Assembly (NCBI RefSeq): GCF_902833225.1
Contig: NZ_CADFEI010000005.1
Coordinates: 124,001 to 188,000, forward strand
From: Burkholderia sp. BCC1644
Lineage (GTDB): Bacteria; Pseudomonadota; Gammaproteobacteria; Burkholderiales; Burkholderiaceae
Direction of reading: 5' to 3'
DNA: 64,000 bases
Below, piece by piece: positions 20,440-29,368 of this stretch (positions within the stretch are counted from its first letter, which is position 1; every line of letters starts with the position of its first letter). Position numbers and translations under genes: made by a program. A model generated the notes under the pieces. That model had not been told where the DNA came from and searched no databases. It saw only the letters and a list, made by a program, of their open reading frames with translations.

Positions 20440-21141
20440 CTATGCCGTATGCGGCGCGACGATGCGACCGGTGTCGAGCGTCACGGTCGTCGCGCAGCGA
20501 CGCGCGAGTTCGGCATCGTGCGTGACGAGCACGAGCGTCGCGCCGTGCGTGCGGTTCAGCTCGAACATCAGGTCGATGACGGCATGGCCCGTCGCCGCGT
20601 CGAGACTGCCGGTCGGCTCGTCGGCAAACAGGATCGCCGGGCGCGTGACGAACGCACGCGCCAAAGCGACGCGCTGCTGCTCGCCGCCCGACAGCAGCTT
20701 CGGATAATGCGCGGTACGCTCGCCGAGCCCGACCTGCACGAGCAGCGCGCGGGCGCGATCCGCCGCATCGCGCGCGCTGATGCCCCCCTGCAGCTCAAGC
20801 GGCAGCATCACGTTCTCGAGCGCCGTCAGGTGCGGCATCAGCTGGAACGACTGGAACACGAACCCGACCGCGCCGTTGCGCAGCGCGGCGCGCTCGTCCT
20901 CGTCGAGCTGGTCGAGCGCGCGGCCGAGCAGGCGAACCGTGCCGCTCGTCGCACTGTCCAACCCTGCGAGCAGGCCGAGCAGCGTCGACTTACCCGACCC
21001 CGACGCGCCGACGATCGCAAGGCTGCTGCCCGGCCGCACGGCAAGCGTGATGCCGTCGAGGATCGTCAGCTCGCCCGTCGCATCGGCGACCCGCTTGCAC
21101 ACGTCATGGACTTCGATGATTGGATCGGTAATCTTGAACAT
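20440..21141 (-). CDS. ABC transporter ATP-binding protein (YbbA/LolD type)
   Basis: A 233-residue ABC ATPase of the MacB/LolD/YbbA group. Walker A is GASGSGKS (45-52), the signature LSGGEQQRVALARAF, and Walker B ILFADEPTGSLD. YbbA-type ATPases normally pair with a large FtsX-like permease (YbbP), but none follows here; the next gene, pgi, is convergent. The ATG at 21141 overlaps by two bases the start codon of the divergent tesA. The YbbA assignment rests on this tesA linkage, which is also known in E. coli. Confidence 0.88.
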   Translation of the reverse strand: MFKITDPIIEVHDVCKRVADATGELTILDGITLAVRPGSSLAIVGASGSGKSTLLGLLAGLDSATSGTVRLLGRALDQLDEDERAALRNGAVGFVFQSFQLMPHLTALENVMLPLELQGGISARDAADRARALLVQVGLGERTAHYPKLLSGGEQQRVALARAFVTRPAILFADEPTGSLDAATGHAVIDLMFELNRTHGATLVLVTHDAELARRCATTVTLDTGRIVAPHTA

Positions 21142-21808
21142 GGACACGACATTTCGCTGGAAAAGACGCACGGCGGTCGCCGCGCTGCTGGGCACCCTGC
21201 TGGCCGCCGCCGTACCGGCACACGCCGCGACGGCGCCAGCATCAGGCCAGCCCGTGATCGTCGTGCTCGGCGACAGCCTGTCGGCCGAATACGGGCTCGC
21301 GCGCGATACCGGCTGGGTAGCGTTGCTGCGACAACGGCTCACGACGGAGCGAATCGATTATAGCGTCGCGAACGCCAGCGTCAGCGGCGACACCACGAGC
21401 GGCGGCCGCGCGCGGCTGCCCGCGGTGCTGCAGCGGCTCAAGCCGTCGATCGTCGTCGTCGAGCTTGGTTCGAACGATGCGCTGCGCGGCGTGCCGCTCG
21501 CCACGACCGAACAGAACCTGCGCGACATCATCGCCGGTGCGCGACAGGTGCAGGCCAAGGTCGTGCTGGTCGGCATGTATGTGCCGCCCAATTACGGCCC
21601 CGACTACACGCAGAAGTTCCACGCCGTCTATACGCGACTGTCGAAGGATCTCGGCGTGCCGCTCGTGCCGTTCCTGCTGGCCGGCATCGAGAACAAGCCC
21701 GAGATGTTCCAGGCCGACCAGATGCATCCCACGCAGCAGGCGCAGGGCATTCTGCTCGACAACGTCTGGCCGGCGCTGAAACCGTTGCTCGGCAAACCGC
21801 GCGGCTGA
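21140..21808 (+). CDS. tesA: Periplasmic acyl-CoA thioesterase I / lysophospholipase (SGNH hydrolase)
   Basis: A 222-residue secreted SGNH hydrolase that cleaves acyl thioesters and esters. A signal peptide with a basic start (FRWKRR) ends near AHA (27-29). Block I GDSLS has catalytic Ser46, block III is GSNDAL, and block V DQMH supplies Asp193 and His196. The start codon shares the CATG at 21139-21142 with the ATG of the divergent ATPase gene. A bidirectional terminator follows 22 bases after the stop. Confidence 0.94.
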   Translation: MDTTFRWKRRTAVAALLGTLLAAAVPAHAATAPASGQPVIVVLGDSLSAEYGLARDTGWVALLRQRLTTERIDYSVANASVSGDTTSGGRARLPAVLQRLKPSIVVVELGSNDALRGVPLATTEQNLRDIIAGARQVQAKVVLVGMYVPPNYGPDYTQKFHAVYTRLSKDLGVPLVPFLLAGIENKPEMFQADQMHPTQQAQGILLDNVWPALKPLLGKPRG

Positions 21809-21830
21809 CGCCGCCGCCCCGCCGGAAAAC

Positions 21831-21859
21831 AAAAAGCCCCGCTCGAAGCGGGGCTTTTT
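21831..21859. terminator. Bidirectional Rho-independent terminator between tesA and ppiD
   Basis: AAAAAGCCCCGCT and AGCGGGGCTTTTT form a 13-bp stem around a three-base loop, with A-run and T-run flanks that work in both directions. It lies between the convergent stops of tesA and ppiD. Confidence 0.92.
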
Positions 21860-21880
21860 GGGTTGCGTGCGAAACGATGC

Positions 21881-23815
21881 TCAGTTGTCGCCGTCCTGCT
21901 TCTGGCTGGACGTCGAACCGTACAGCTTCACCTTCGAGCGATCGCGCAGCGCGGTGAGATAGGCCTCGCCTTCGCTCTGTGCGTCGACCTGCGCCATCTG
22001 CTGCTGCGCGGCCGCCAGTTGCTGCGGATCGACCGCCGAACCGGGGATCACCGCGTTCACGCGGTAGATCGCGTAGCCGTCTGCGCCGAGATCGACACCG
22101 ACGTAGGCCGGCAGCGTCTTCGCATCGACCTTGTAGACGGCGCTCAATGCAGCGGGCGTCAGGCCTTGCGACTGCGTGCGCGACACCTTCTGCGCAGCGG
22201 AGAACCCGTCAGCCGACTTCGACTTCTGCAGCTCGGCCAGCTTCGCCGCGCCGTCCTTCTTCGCGAGTTCCGCAGCCTGCTCGGCAACGACCTTCTGGCG
22301 CACGACGTCCTTGATCGCGTCGAGCGCGGGCACGGCAGCCGGCTTGTAGTCGGTCACGCGCGCGGAGATCAGCGTGTTGTTGCCGACGTCGATCGCCTGC
22401 GTGTTGTTCTGGCTCTTCACCGAGTCGTTCGCGAACACGGCAGCCAGGAACTTCGGATTGTTCAGCGGGCTGGTCGGCGGCAGTTGCGGGTTCGGCGTCG
22501 GCGCGACAGTAGCCGTCTGGATCGTCAGCTTGTACTTGTCCGCGGCCGGCTGCAACGTCTTCGCCTTTTCGTACACGGTCGACGTGAAGCCTTCCGCGTT
22601 GTCCGTGAATGCCTTCGATGCGTACTGCTGCTTCAGGTCGACCGCGATCTGGTCCTTCACTTCCGCGAACGGCTTCACGGCCGCCGGCTTCACTTCGGTC
22701 GCCTTCAGGATGTGGAAGCCGAGATCCGACTGCACGACACCGCTCACGTCGCCCTGCTTGAGTGCGAACGCGGCATCGTCGAACGCCTTGCCGCCTGCCG
22801 TCGAGCCACGCGTGATGAAGCCGAGGTCGCCGCCCTTCGCGGCCGACGGTGCGTCCTGCGAGCTCTTCTGCGCGATCTGCGCGAACTGGTCCGGATGCGC
22901 CTTCACGTCGGCGAGCAGTTGCTCGGCCTTCGTCTTCGCTGCCGCCTTGTCGGCCGCGCTGGCGCTACCCGGTGCAGCGATGAAGATGTGGCTCACGCGC
23001 ACCTGCGCTTCGGTGCGGAAGTGCGTCGGGTTGTCGTCGTAGAACTTCTTGATGTCCGCGTCGGTCGGCTGCGCGCTCGCGGCCGCTGCGGCCGGCGAAT
23101 ACACGAGGTACTGGATCGTCGCGGTCTCCGGCGTCGCGAAGCTCTGCTTGTGCGCGTCATAGTACGCGGCGAGCTGCGCGTCGGTCGGCTGGACCTTCGC
23201 TGCGAAGTCGCTCGTCTTCAGCACGAGCGCCTGCACTTCGCGTTGCTGCGCAGCGAGCTCGGACAGACGTTGCGCGAGGCTCTTCGGCGTAAATGCACTC
23301 GACACGATGCTGGCCGGAATCTGCTGCAGCGACAGGCTGTAGCGCACGCGCTCCTGGTACTGCTCGGGCGTCATCCCCTGGAACGACAGCAGCTGCGCAT
23401 AGCGCTCGACGTCGATCGTACCGTCGGGCTTCTTCAGCGACGCGATCATCGGGTCGCTCATCAGCGCTTCGCGCACGGCGTTGTCGGAGGCGGTGAGGTG
23501 GAGGCGCTGCGTCTCGTCGGCCAGCACACGTTGCTGGATCAGGCCGTCGAGCACTTGCTTGCGATGCTCGGGCGTATCGAACATCTTGATGTCGAACTGC
23601 CCGCCGAGCGCCTGGCGCGCCTGGTCGATCTGCTGGCGGAACGCGCCGTCGAATTCGACCCGCGTGATCTTGTGCCCGTTGACTGCCGCGACGTTCGCAC
23701 TATCGTCGAAGAAGCCGCGGAAGCCTTGGATCCCGACGAAACCCAGCCCCGGCAACACGATCAGGAGCAGGAGCGCCATCATCAGGCGCTGGTGATTACG
23801 GAAGAAATCGAGCAT
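21881..23815 (-). CDS. ppiD: Membrane-anchored periplasmic chaperone / parvulin PpiD
   Basis: A 644-residue inner-membrane chaperone acting on proteins leaving the Sec translocon. One transmembrane helix (about 11-30) anchors it, an N-terminal SurA-like chaperone region follows, and the parvulin domain spans about 272-376 (VRVSHIFIAAPGS to SDLGFHILKATEV). A second, degenerate parvulin-like stretch may lie beyond 500. Size agrees with E. coli PpiD (623). It follows lon and two tRNA genes on the same strand, preserving the lon-ppiD linkage of other proteobacteria. Confidence 0.94.
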   Translation of the reverse strand: MLDFFRNHQRLMMALLLLIVLPGLGFVGIQGFRGFFDDSANVAAVNGHKITRVEFDGAFRQQIDQARQALGGQFDIKMFDTPEHRKQVLDGLIQQRVLADETQRLHLTASDNAVREALMSDPMIASLKKPDGTIDVERYAQLLSFQGMTPEQYQERVRYSLSLQQIPASIVSSAFTPKSLAQRLSELAAQQREVQALVLKTSDFAAKVQPTDAQLAAYYDAHKQSFATPETATIQYLVYSPAAAAASAQPTDADIKKFYDDNPTHFRTEAQVRVSHIFIAAPGSASAADKAAAKTKAEQLLADVKAHPDQFAQIAQKSSQDAPSAAKGGDLGFITRGSTAGGKAFDDAAFALKQGDVSGVVQSDLGFHILKATEVKPAAVKPFAEVKDQIAVDLKQQYASKAFTDNAEGFTSTVYEKAKTLQPAADKYKLTIQTATVAPTPNPQLPPTSPLNNPKFLAAVFANDSVKSQNNTQAIDVGNNTLISARVTDYKPAAVPALDAIKDVVRQKVVAEQAAELAKKDGAAKLAELQKSKSADGFSAAQKVSRTQSQGLTPAALSAVYKVDAKTLPAYVGVDLGADGYAIYRVNAVIPGSAVDPQQLAAAQQQMAQVDAQSEGEAYLTALRDRSKVKLYGSTSSQKQDGDN

Positions 23816-23956
23816 GCGTGACGGGAAAATTGGACAAAACGTCCGATATTACAACATACGGGGTGGGACGGGAGAAAAGCACGCGTGCTGCGTGCGGGCG
23901 CAGCCGGCAACGCAAATGAAAAAGCCCGCACAAGGCGGGCTTTCTCATTTTTTGGC

Positions 23957-24058
23957 GGAGCGGACGGGACTCGCCTACATCCCGCAGGCCGCGGATGCGC
24001 GTGCACGCGCATCCCTTCGAGTCCCGCCGGAAGCCGCGCAGGCGGCTTCCTCCGCTCC
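23957..24058. repeat. Nested inverted repeats beside the truncated tRNA-Asp copy
   Basis: The 17-bp tRNA-derived arm GGAGCGGACGGGACTCG (23957-23973) recurs inverted as CGAGTCCCG (24018-24026) plus TCCGCTCC (24051-24058), split by a 24-base insert that is itself a hairpin (GGAAGCCGC, loop GCAG, GCGGCTTCC; 24029-24050). Between the arms lies a perfect 22-bp palindrome at 23993-24014 (GGATGCGCGTG and its complement). A further 7-bp hairpin is at 24067-24084. This part of the 322-base gap between ppiD and tRNA-Asp contains no gene. Confidence 0.8.
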
Positions 24059-24096
24059 GTAGTCACGCGCCCGCCAGCGGGCGCAACCGACGACAG

Positions 24097-24137
24097 AAAT
24101 GAAAAAGCCCGCACAAGGCGGGCTTTTTCATTTTTTT
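24097..24137 (-). terminator. Terminator of the tRNA-Val/tRNA-Asp transcript
   Basis: Immediately 3' of tRNA-Asp (minus strand) an A-rich stem (AATGAAAAAGCCCGC) pairs with its complement around a five-base loop, with T-rich flanks. A slightly mutated copy exists at 23914-23950 as part of the direct repeat. Confidence 0.8.
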
Positions 24138-24214
24138 TGGCGGAGCGGACGGGACTCGAACCCGCGACCCCCGGCGTGACAGGCCGGTATTCTAACCGAC
24201 TGAACTACCGCTCC
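24138..24214 (-). tRNA. tRNA-Asp (GTC)
   Basis: The minus strand folds as a 77-base cloverleaf beginning GGAGCGG, with the anticodon stem CCGGC/GCCGG around the loop CTGTCAC (anticodon GTC), the T arm GGTTCGAGTCC and an encoded CCA end. It is probably co-transcribed with tRNA-Val 23 bases upstream. Confidence 0.97.
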
Positions 24215-24237
24215 TTGGTCTGGCTGAATCAGGAAAC

Positions 24238-24313
24238 TGGTGGGTGCTGAGGGGTTCGAACCCCCGACCTACGCCTTGTAAGGGCGCCGCTCTACCAGCT
24301 GAGCTAAGCACCC
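24238..24313 (-). tRNA. tRNA-Val (TAC)
   Basis: A 76-base cloverleaf on the minus strand beginning GGGTGCT, with anticodon loop CTTACAA (anticodon TAC), T arm GGTTCGAACCC and an encoded CCA. It precedes tRNA-Asp in the same orientation. Confidence 0.97.
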
Positions 24314-24373
24314 GTTTCCGATTCGTTCTGACTGCGATCTGCGTTTCCGCATCAACAACCAGCGAGCCCGCAA

Positions 24374-24402
24374 GTTTAATTCATCCCTGATCATTTTGCC
24401 AA
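24374..24402 (-). promoter_or_regulatory. Candidate promoter of the tRNA-Val/tRNA-Asp operon
   Basis: On the minus strand TTGGCA (24397-24402) is followed after 17 bases by TTAAAC (24374-24379), which matches only three of six -10 positions. The distance of about 60 bases to the tRNA-Val 5' end and the AT-rich local sequence support it. Confidence 0.35.
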
Positions 24403-24453
24403 GCCCGCACGCGAATTTTTTTAAACGCTCATGCACGCGTTTTCAATGCGCAT

Positions 24454-24483
24454 AAAAAAACCCGCGGACACGCCGCGGGTTTC
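24454..24483 (-). terminator. Terminator of lon
   Basis: On the minus strand AAACCCGCGG, loop CGTGT, CCGCGGGTTT and then a T-run. It begins about 35 bases after the lon stop. Confidence 0.9.
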
Positions 24484-24518
24484 GTGAACAACCGTCAGCA
24501 ACGACGGCGCTCAGGGTC

Positions 24519-26942
24519 TCAGTGCTTGACGACTTCCGTCGAGCCGGCATCCTTCGCCGCCTCGCCGACCGGCGCTGCTGCCTTCGCCTCTTCTTCCGGC
24601 GGCAGCGGCGTCGGCGAACGCTCGAGCGCGAGCTCCAGCACCTTGTCGATCCAGCGGACCGGCACGATCTCGATCGCGTTCTTCACGTTGTCCGGAATGT
24701 CCGCGAGATCCTTCACGTTCTCTTCCGGAATCAGCACGAGCTTGATGCCGCCGCGATGCGCAGCCAGCAGCTTTTCCTTCAGCCCGCCGATCGGCAGCAC
24801 TTCGCCACGCAACGTGATTTCGCCCGTCATCGCGACATCGGCACGCACGGGGATACCCGTCAGCACCGACACCAGCGCGGTCGTCATCGCACCGCCGGCG
24901 GACGGACCGTCCTTCGGCGTCGCGCCTTCCGGCACGTGGATGTGGATGTCCTGCTTCTCGAACGCTTCGTCCTTGATGCCCAGACGGCGCGAACGCGAGC
25001 GCACGACCGAACGCGCAGCCTCGACCGACTCCTTCATCACGTCGCCGAGCGAACCCGTACGGATCACGTTGCCCTTGCCCGGCATCACCGCGGCTTCGAT
25101 CGTCAGCAGATCGCCACCGACTTCCGTCCACGCGAGACCCGTGACCTGGCCGACCTGGTTTTCCTTCGCCGCGAGGCCGAAGTCGTACTTGCGCACGCCG
25201 AGGAACGTGTCGAGGTTTTCACCGTCGACCTTGATCGCGCCCGATGCCTTCTTCAGCAGCAGCATCTTCACGACCTTGCGGCAGATCTTCGACACTTCCC
25301 GCTCGAGCGAACGCACACCGGCTTCGCGCGTGTAGTAGCGGATGATGTCGCGGATCGCCTGTTCGGTGACATCGATCTCGCCGTCCTTCAGCCCGTTGTT
25401 CTTCTTCTGCTTCGGCAGCAGGTAACGCTGGGCGATGCTGACCTTCTCGTCTTCCGTGTAACCCGACAGACGGATCACTTCCATCCGGTCGAGCAGCGGC
25501 GGCGGGATGTTCAGCGAGTTCGACGTCGCGACGAACATCACGTCCGACAGATCGAAGTCGACTTCGATGTAGTGGTCGGCGAACGTGTGGTTCTGTTCCG
25601 GATCGAGCACTTCGAGCAGCGCCGACGACGGATCGCCGCGGAAATCCATGCCCATCTTGTCGACTTCGTCGAGCAGGAAGAGCGGATTGCGCACGCCGAC
25701 CTTCGTCAGGCTCTGCAGGATCTTGCCCGGCATCGAACCGATGTACGTACGGCGGTGGCCACGGATCTCGGCTTCGTCACGCACGCCGCCCAGCGCCATC
25801 CGGACGAACTTGCGGTTCGTCGCCCGGGCGATCGACTGGCCGAGCGAGGTCTTGCCGACGCCCGGGGGCCCGACGAGGCACAGGATCGGCGCCTTGACCT
25901 TGTCCACGCGCTGTTGCACCGCGAGATACTCGAGGATCCGTTCCTTGACCTTCTCGAGGCCGAAGTGATCCTCGTCGAGCACCTGCTCGGCGTTCGACAG
26001 GTCGTTGTTGACCTTGCTCTTCTTGCGCCACGGCAGGCCGATCAGCGTGTCGATGTAGTTGCGCACGACGGTCGCTTCCGCCGACATCGGCGACATCAGC
26101 TTCAGCTTCTTCAGCTCGGCGTCGGCCTTCTTCTTGGCTTCCTTCGGCATGCGCGCGGCGTTGATGCGCTTCTCGAGTTCCTCGAGATCCGCACCTTCCT
26201 CGCCTTCGCCCAGTTCCTTCTGGATCGCCTTGACCTGTTCGTTCAGGTAGTACTCGCGCTGGCTCTTTTCCATCTGGCGCTTCACGCGCCCGCGGATGCG
26301 CTTTTCGACCTGCAGGATGTCGATCTCGGCTTCGAGTTGCGCGAGCAGGTGCTCGAGGCGCTCGATGACCGGGAACATCTCGAGGATGTGCTGCTTCTGG
26401 TCGAGCTTCAGCGGCAGGCGCTCGGCGATCATGTCCGCGAGGCGGCCTGCTTCGTCGATACCCGACAGCGACGTGAGGATCTCCGGCGGGATCTTCTTGT
26501 TCAGCTTCACGTACTGGTCGAACTGCGACACGATCGCGCGGCGCAGCGCTTCCGTTTCAGCGCTGTCGGCGTGATCGGGCTCGAGCGGCATCACTTCGCA
26601 GGAGAACTGCGTCTCCTGCTCTTCGATCGACAACGCCTTTGCGCGCTGCAAGCCTTCGACGAGCACCTTCACGGTGCCGTCCGGCAGCTTCAGCATCTGC
26701 AGGATGTTCGCGATACAACCGACCTCGTACATGTCCTTTTCGGTCGGCTCGTCCTTGGCCGCGGTTTTCTGGGCGACGAGCATGATGTGCTTGCCGCCTT
26801 CCATCGCTGCTTCGAGGGCCTTGATCGATTTCGGCCGGCCCACGAAGAGCGGAATCACCATGTGCGGGAAAACGACGACATCCCGCAGCGGCAGCAGCGG
26901 GAGCGTGATGCGTTCCGGCGGGAGAAGTTGGGTGCCTGACAT
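24519..26942 (-). CDS. lon: ATP-dependent endopeptidase La (Lon protease)
   Basis: An 807-residue cytosolic AAA+ serine protease degrading misfolded and regulatory proteins. The N-terminal substrate-binding LON domain (about 10-210), the ATPase domain with Walker A GPPGVGKT (358-365) and the protease domain with Ser681 (KDGPSAGG) and Lys724 (GLKEK) are all present. Length is as expected (E. coli 784). A clear heat-shock promoter was not found in the 197-base gap upstream, although CTTGAA occurs there. It lies downstream of clpX on the same strand with a terminator between. Confidence 0.97.
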   Translation of the reverse strand: MSGTQLLPPERITLPLLPLRDVVVFPHMVIPLFVGRPKSIKALEAAMEGGKHIMLVAQKTAAKDEPTEKDMYEVGCIANILQMLKLPDGTVKVLVEGLQRAKALSIEEQETQFSCEVMPLEPDHADSAETEALRRAIVSQFDQYVKLNKKIPPEILTSLSGIDEAGRLADMIAERLPLKLDQKQHILEMFPVIERLEHLLAQLEAEIDILQVEKRIRGRVKRQMEKSQREYYLNEQVKAIQKELGEGEEGADLEELEKRINAARMPKEAKKKADAELKKLKLMSPMSAEATVVRNYIDTLIGLPWRKKSKVNNDLSNAEQVLDEDHFGLEKVKERILEYLAVQQRVDKVKAPILCLVGPPGVGKTSLGQSIARATNRKFVRMALGGVRDEAEIRGHRRTYIGSMPGKILQSLTKVGVRNPLFLLDEVDKMGMDFRGDPSSALLEVLDPEQNHTFADHYIEVDFDLSDVMFVATSNSLNIPPPLLDRMEVIRLSGYTEDEKVSIAQRYLLPKQKKNNGLKDGEIDVTEQAIRDIIRYYTREAGVRSLEREVSKICRKVVKMLLLKKASGAIKVDGENLDTFLGVRKYDFGLAAKENQVGQVTGLAWTEVGGDLLTIEAAVMPGKGNVIRTGSLGDVMKESVEAARSVVRSRSRRLGIKDEAFEKQDIHIHVPEGATPKDGPSAGGAMTTALVSVLTGIPVRADVAMTGEITLRGEVLPIGGLKEKLLAAHRGGIKLVLIPEENVKDLADIPDNVKNAIEIVPVRWIDKVLELALERSPTPLPPEEEAKAAAPVGEAAKDAGSTEVVKH

Positions 26943-27077
26943 TTCATTTCCCCATGAGTGGAATCAATTGTTCGGTAATTGAGGCCGCCACAACGAATTG
27001 CAAGCCTTCAAGTGCGGGAAATATTCGGTAAGAAAGTAACCACCGCGTTTCGAGTCAGAGTTACCCACAAGATAAAC

Positions 27078-27116
27078 GAAAAAAAGCCGCCCACGGTCTC
27101 ATGAACGGCCTTTTTC
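27078..27116 (-). terminator. Terminator of clpX
   Basis: On the minus strand AAAGGCCG and CGGCTTTTTTT enclose a 16-base loop, starting about 25 bases past the clpX stop. The stem has one bulge but the T-run is strong. It separates clpX from lon. Confidence 0.7.
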
Positions 27117-27139
27117 GCAGAACATCGTCGGCAAGCCGG

Positions 27140-28411
27140 TCAGTTCGAACCCGCCACCTTCGGCGTGTCCTCGTAGATCAGCAAAGGCTTGCCGTCGCCA
27201 TCGATGACGTTCTCGTCGATGATGACTTTGCTGACCCCTTTCATCGTCGGCAGCTCGTACATCACGTCGAGCAACGCCTGTTCGATGATCGAACGCAAAC
27301 CGCGCGCGCCGGTCTTGCGGCGAATCGCCTTGCGGGCGACTGCCTGCAACGCGCCCGGCCGGATCTCGAGCTCGACGCGCTCCATCGCGAACAGCTTGTG
27401 ATACTGCTTGACGAGCGCATTCTTCGGCTCGACCAGGATCTTCATCAGCGCCGCTTCATCGAGCTTGCCGAGCGTCGCGACCACCGGCAGGCGGCCGATC
27501 AACTCGGGGATCAGACCGAATTTGATCAGGTCTTCCGGTTCCGTTTCGCGCAGCACTTCGCCCGCGTCGCGTTCCTGCTTGCTCTTGACCGTCGCGCCGA
27601 AGCCGATGCCGGTTTTCTCGGTGCGATCGGTGATCACCTTTTCGAGGCCGTCGAACGCGCCACCGCAGATGAACAGGATGTTGGTCGTGTCGACCTGGAT
27701 GAAATCCTGGTTCGGGTGCTTGCGGCCACCTTGCGGCGGCACCGACGCCATCGTGCCCTCGACGAGCTTCAGCAGTGCCTGCTGGACGCCCTCGCCCGAC
27801 ACGTCGCGCGTGATCGACGGGTTGTCCGACTTGCGGCTGATCTTGTCGATTTCGTCGATGTAGACGATCCCGCGCTGGGCCTTGTCGACCTCGTAGTTGC
27901 AGTTCTGCAACAGCTTCTGGATGATGTTCTCGACGTCCTCGCCGACATAGCCGGCTTCGGTCAGCGTCGTCGCATCGGCGATCACGAACGGCACGTTCAG
28001 CAACCGCGCGAGCGTCTGCGCGAGCAGCGTCTTGCCGGAGCCCGTCGGGCCGATCAGCAGGATGTTGCTCTTCGACAGCTCGACGTCGTCCTTCTTGTCG
28101 AGATGCTTCAGGCGCTTGTAGTGGTTGTACACGGCCACCGCGAGGATCTTCTTCGCACGCTCCTGGCCGATCACGTACTGATCGAGGATGTCGCGAATTT
28201 CCTGCGGGCTCGGCAAATCCGACCGGGACAGGCTGGCCTCGACGCCGGCAGCTGCCGCCTCGTCGCGAATGATCTCGTTGCAGAGGTCGATACATTCATC
28301 GCAGATGAACACCGACGGGCCCGCGATGAGTTTTTTCACCTCATGCTGGCTCTTCCCGCAAAACGAGCAATACAACAGCTTCTCGCTGTTCGAACCTTTT
28401 TTGTCCGCCAT
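27140..28411 (-). CDS. clpX: ATP-dependent Clp protease unfoldase ClpX
   Basis: A 423-residue AAA+ unfoldase that feeds substrates to ClpP. The N-terminal zinc finger uses Cys15, Cys18, Cys37 and Cys40; Walker A is GPTGSGKT (121-128); the GYVG pore loop is at 154-157; Walker B is VYIDEIDK. Length matches E. coli (424). The gene lies 163 bases after clpP on the same strand. Confidence 0.97.
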   Translation of the reverse strand: MADKKGSNSEKLLYCSFCGKSQHEVKKLIAGPSVFICDECIDLCNEIIRDEAAAAGVEASLSRSDLPSPQEIRDILDQYVIGQERAKKILAVAVYNHYKRLKHLDKKDDVELSKSNILLIGPTGSGKTLLAQTLARLLNVPFVIADATTLTEAGYVGEDVENIIQKLLQNCNYEVDKAQRGIVYIDEIDKISRKSDNPSITRDVSGEGVQQALLKLVEGTMASVPPQGGRKHPNQDFIQVDTTNILFICGGAFDGLEKVITDRTEKTGIGFGATVKSKQERDAGEVLRETEPEDLIKFGLIPELIGRLPVVATLGKLDEAALMKILVEPKNALVKQYHKLFAMERVELEIRPGALQAVARKAIRRKTGARGLRSIIEQALLDVMYELPTMKGVSKVIIDENVIDGDGKPLLIYEDTPKVAGSN

Positions 28412-28455
28412 GAATGTAGAGCCTCCGGACAGGTAAATGACATGATACGCCGAAT

Positions 28456-28489
28456 GCTCCGGACGCCGCGCCTAGGGCGCGACCGGAGC
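28456..28489. other. Two-tier hairpin in the clpP-clpX gap
   Basis: GCTCCGG (28456-28462) pairs with CCGGAGC (28483-28489), and an inner stem GCGCC-TAG-GGCGC (28468-28480) stacks inside. There is no T-run, so it may be an attenuating or RNA-stabilising structure between clpP and clpX rather than a full terminator. Confidence 0.5.
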
Positions 28490-28574
28490 CGGCTGGATGT
28501 GCTTGCCGCAGATGCTCAGGGCGTTCGGGGCAGCAGGGGCCGCCGCACGAATCGGGGCGGCACCCTACTTAAGC

Positions 28575-29228
28575 TCACGGGCGCTTCAGCAACACCTGAT
28601 CGATCAGCCCGTACGCCTTCGCATCCTCGCTCGACATGAAGTTATCACGGTCGGTGTCGCGCGCGATGCGCTCGACGTCCTGGCCCGTGTGCTGCGCGAG
28701 CAACTGGTTCAGCCGCTCCTTCAGGTAGAGGATTTCGCGTGCCTGGATCTCGATGTCGGACGCCTGGCCGCGCGCGCCGCCGAGCGGCTGGTGAATCATC
28801 ACGCGCGAATTCGGCAGCGCGAAGCGCTTGCCCTTCGCACCCGACGCGAGCAGGAACGCGCCCATGCTGGCCGCGAGCCCCATGCACAGCGTCGACACGT
28901 CCGGCTTGATGAACTGCATCGTGTCGTAGATCGCCATGCCGGCCGACACCGACCCGCCCGGGCTGTTGATGTACAGGCTGATGTCCTTGTCGGGATTCTC
29001 GCTCTCGAGGAACAGCAATTGCGCGACCACGAGATTGGCGGTCTGGTCGTTCACTTCGCCGACCATGAACACCAGGCGCTCCTTCAGGAGACGCGAGTAG
29101 ATATCGTACGAACGCTCGCCGCGGCCGCTCGTTTCGACGACGATCGGCACCAGCCCCAGCGCTTGCGCCTCGAAACCCTGCGGCGCGTTCGAAGCAAGCA
29201 TGTCCAGCAATTCAGCGCGAGTGATCAT
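28575..29228 (-). CDS. clpP: ATP-dependent Clp protease proteolytic subunit ClpP
   Basis: A 217-residue serine peptidase forming the barrel that works with ClpX or ClpA. The triad is Ser121 (GLAASMGAF), His146 (MIHQPLGG) and Asp195. The N-terminal extension before [25 protein letters not shown] residues fits the processed propeptide of the family. It follows tig by 140 bases and precedes clpX on the same strand. Confidence 0.97.
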   Translation of the reverse strand: MITRAELLDMLASNAPQGFEAQALGLVPIVVETSGRGERSYDIYSRLLKERLVFMVGEVNDQTANLVVAQLLFLESENPDKDISLYINSPGGSVSAGMAIYDTMQFIKPDVSTLCMGLAASMGAFLLASGAKGKRFALPNSRVMIHQPLGGARGQASDIEIQAREILYLKERLNQLLAQHTGQDVERIARDTDRDNFMSSEDAKAYGLIDQVLLKRP

Positions 29229-29314
29229 TCAATGAACCTTGTTCGAATGGAAAATTGAACGGAAGGAAGCCGCCCGCTCAATCGCCATATTAATGGCAAC
29301 CGTGCGCTTGACGT

Positions 29315-29357
29315 AAAAACGGCGTGCGGGCCGTCGCTCCGACAGCCGGCACGCCGC
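29315..29357 (-). terminator. Terminator of tig
   Basis: On the minus strand CGGCGTGC and GCACGCCG enclose a structured 21-base loop and are followed by TTTTTACG. It begins about 12 bases after the tig stop. Confidence 0.8.
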
Positions 29358-29368
29358 TAGAGCGACAC

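Larger units (their letters stand above)
23894..24158. repeat. Direct repeat of about 80 bp: duplicated tRNA-Asp 3' end plus terminator
   Basis: Copy 1 (23894-23973) and copy 2 (24077-24158) share a hairpin terminator, a T-run and then the 3' end of tRNA-Asp (GGCGGAGCGGACGGGACTCG). They differ at a handful of positions and by two bases in the T-run. Only copy 2 continues into an intact tRNA; copy 1 breaks off after 20 bases of tRNA sequence. About 100 bases separate them. A partial duplication of a tRNA 3' end is the usual scar of recombination or of an integrated element, but no integrase is near. Confidence 0.85.

Noticed and set aside
23885-24250. Apparent 121-residue protein across the tRNA-Asp region
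   Set aside because: Its middle is a translation of the terminator and the tRNA-Asp complement, a known source of false proteins.
26943-27077. Heat-shock (sigma-32) promoter of lon
   Set aside because: CTTGAA is present but no CCCCAT-like -10 occurs at the proper distance, so it was not annotated.
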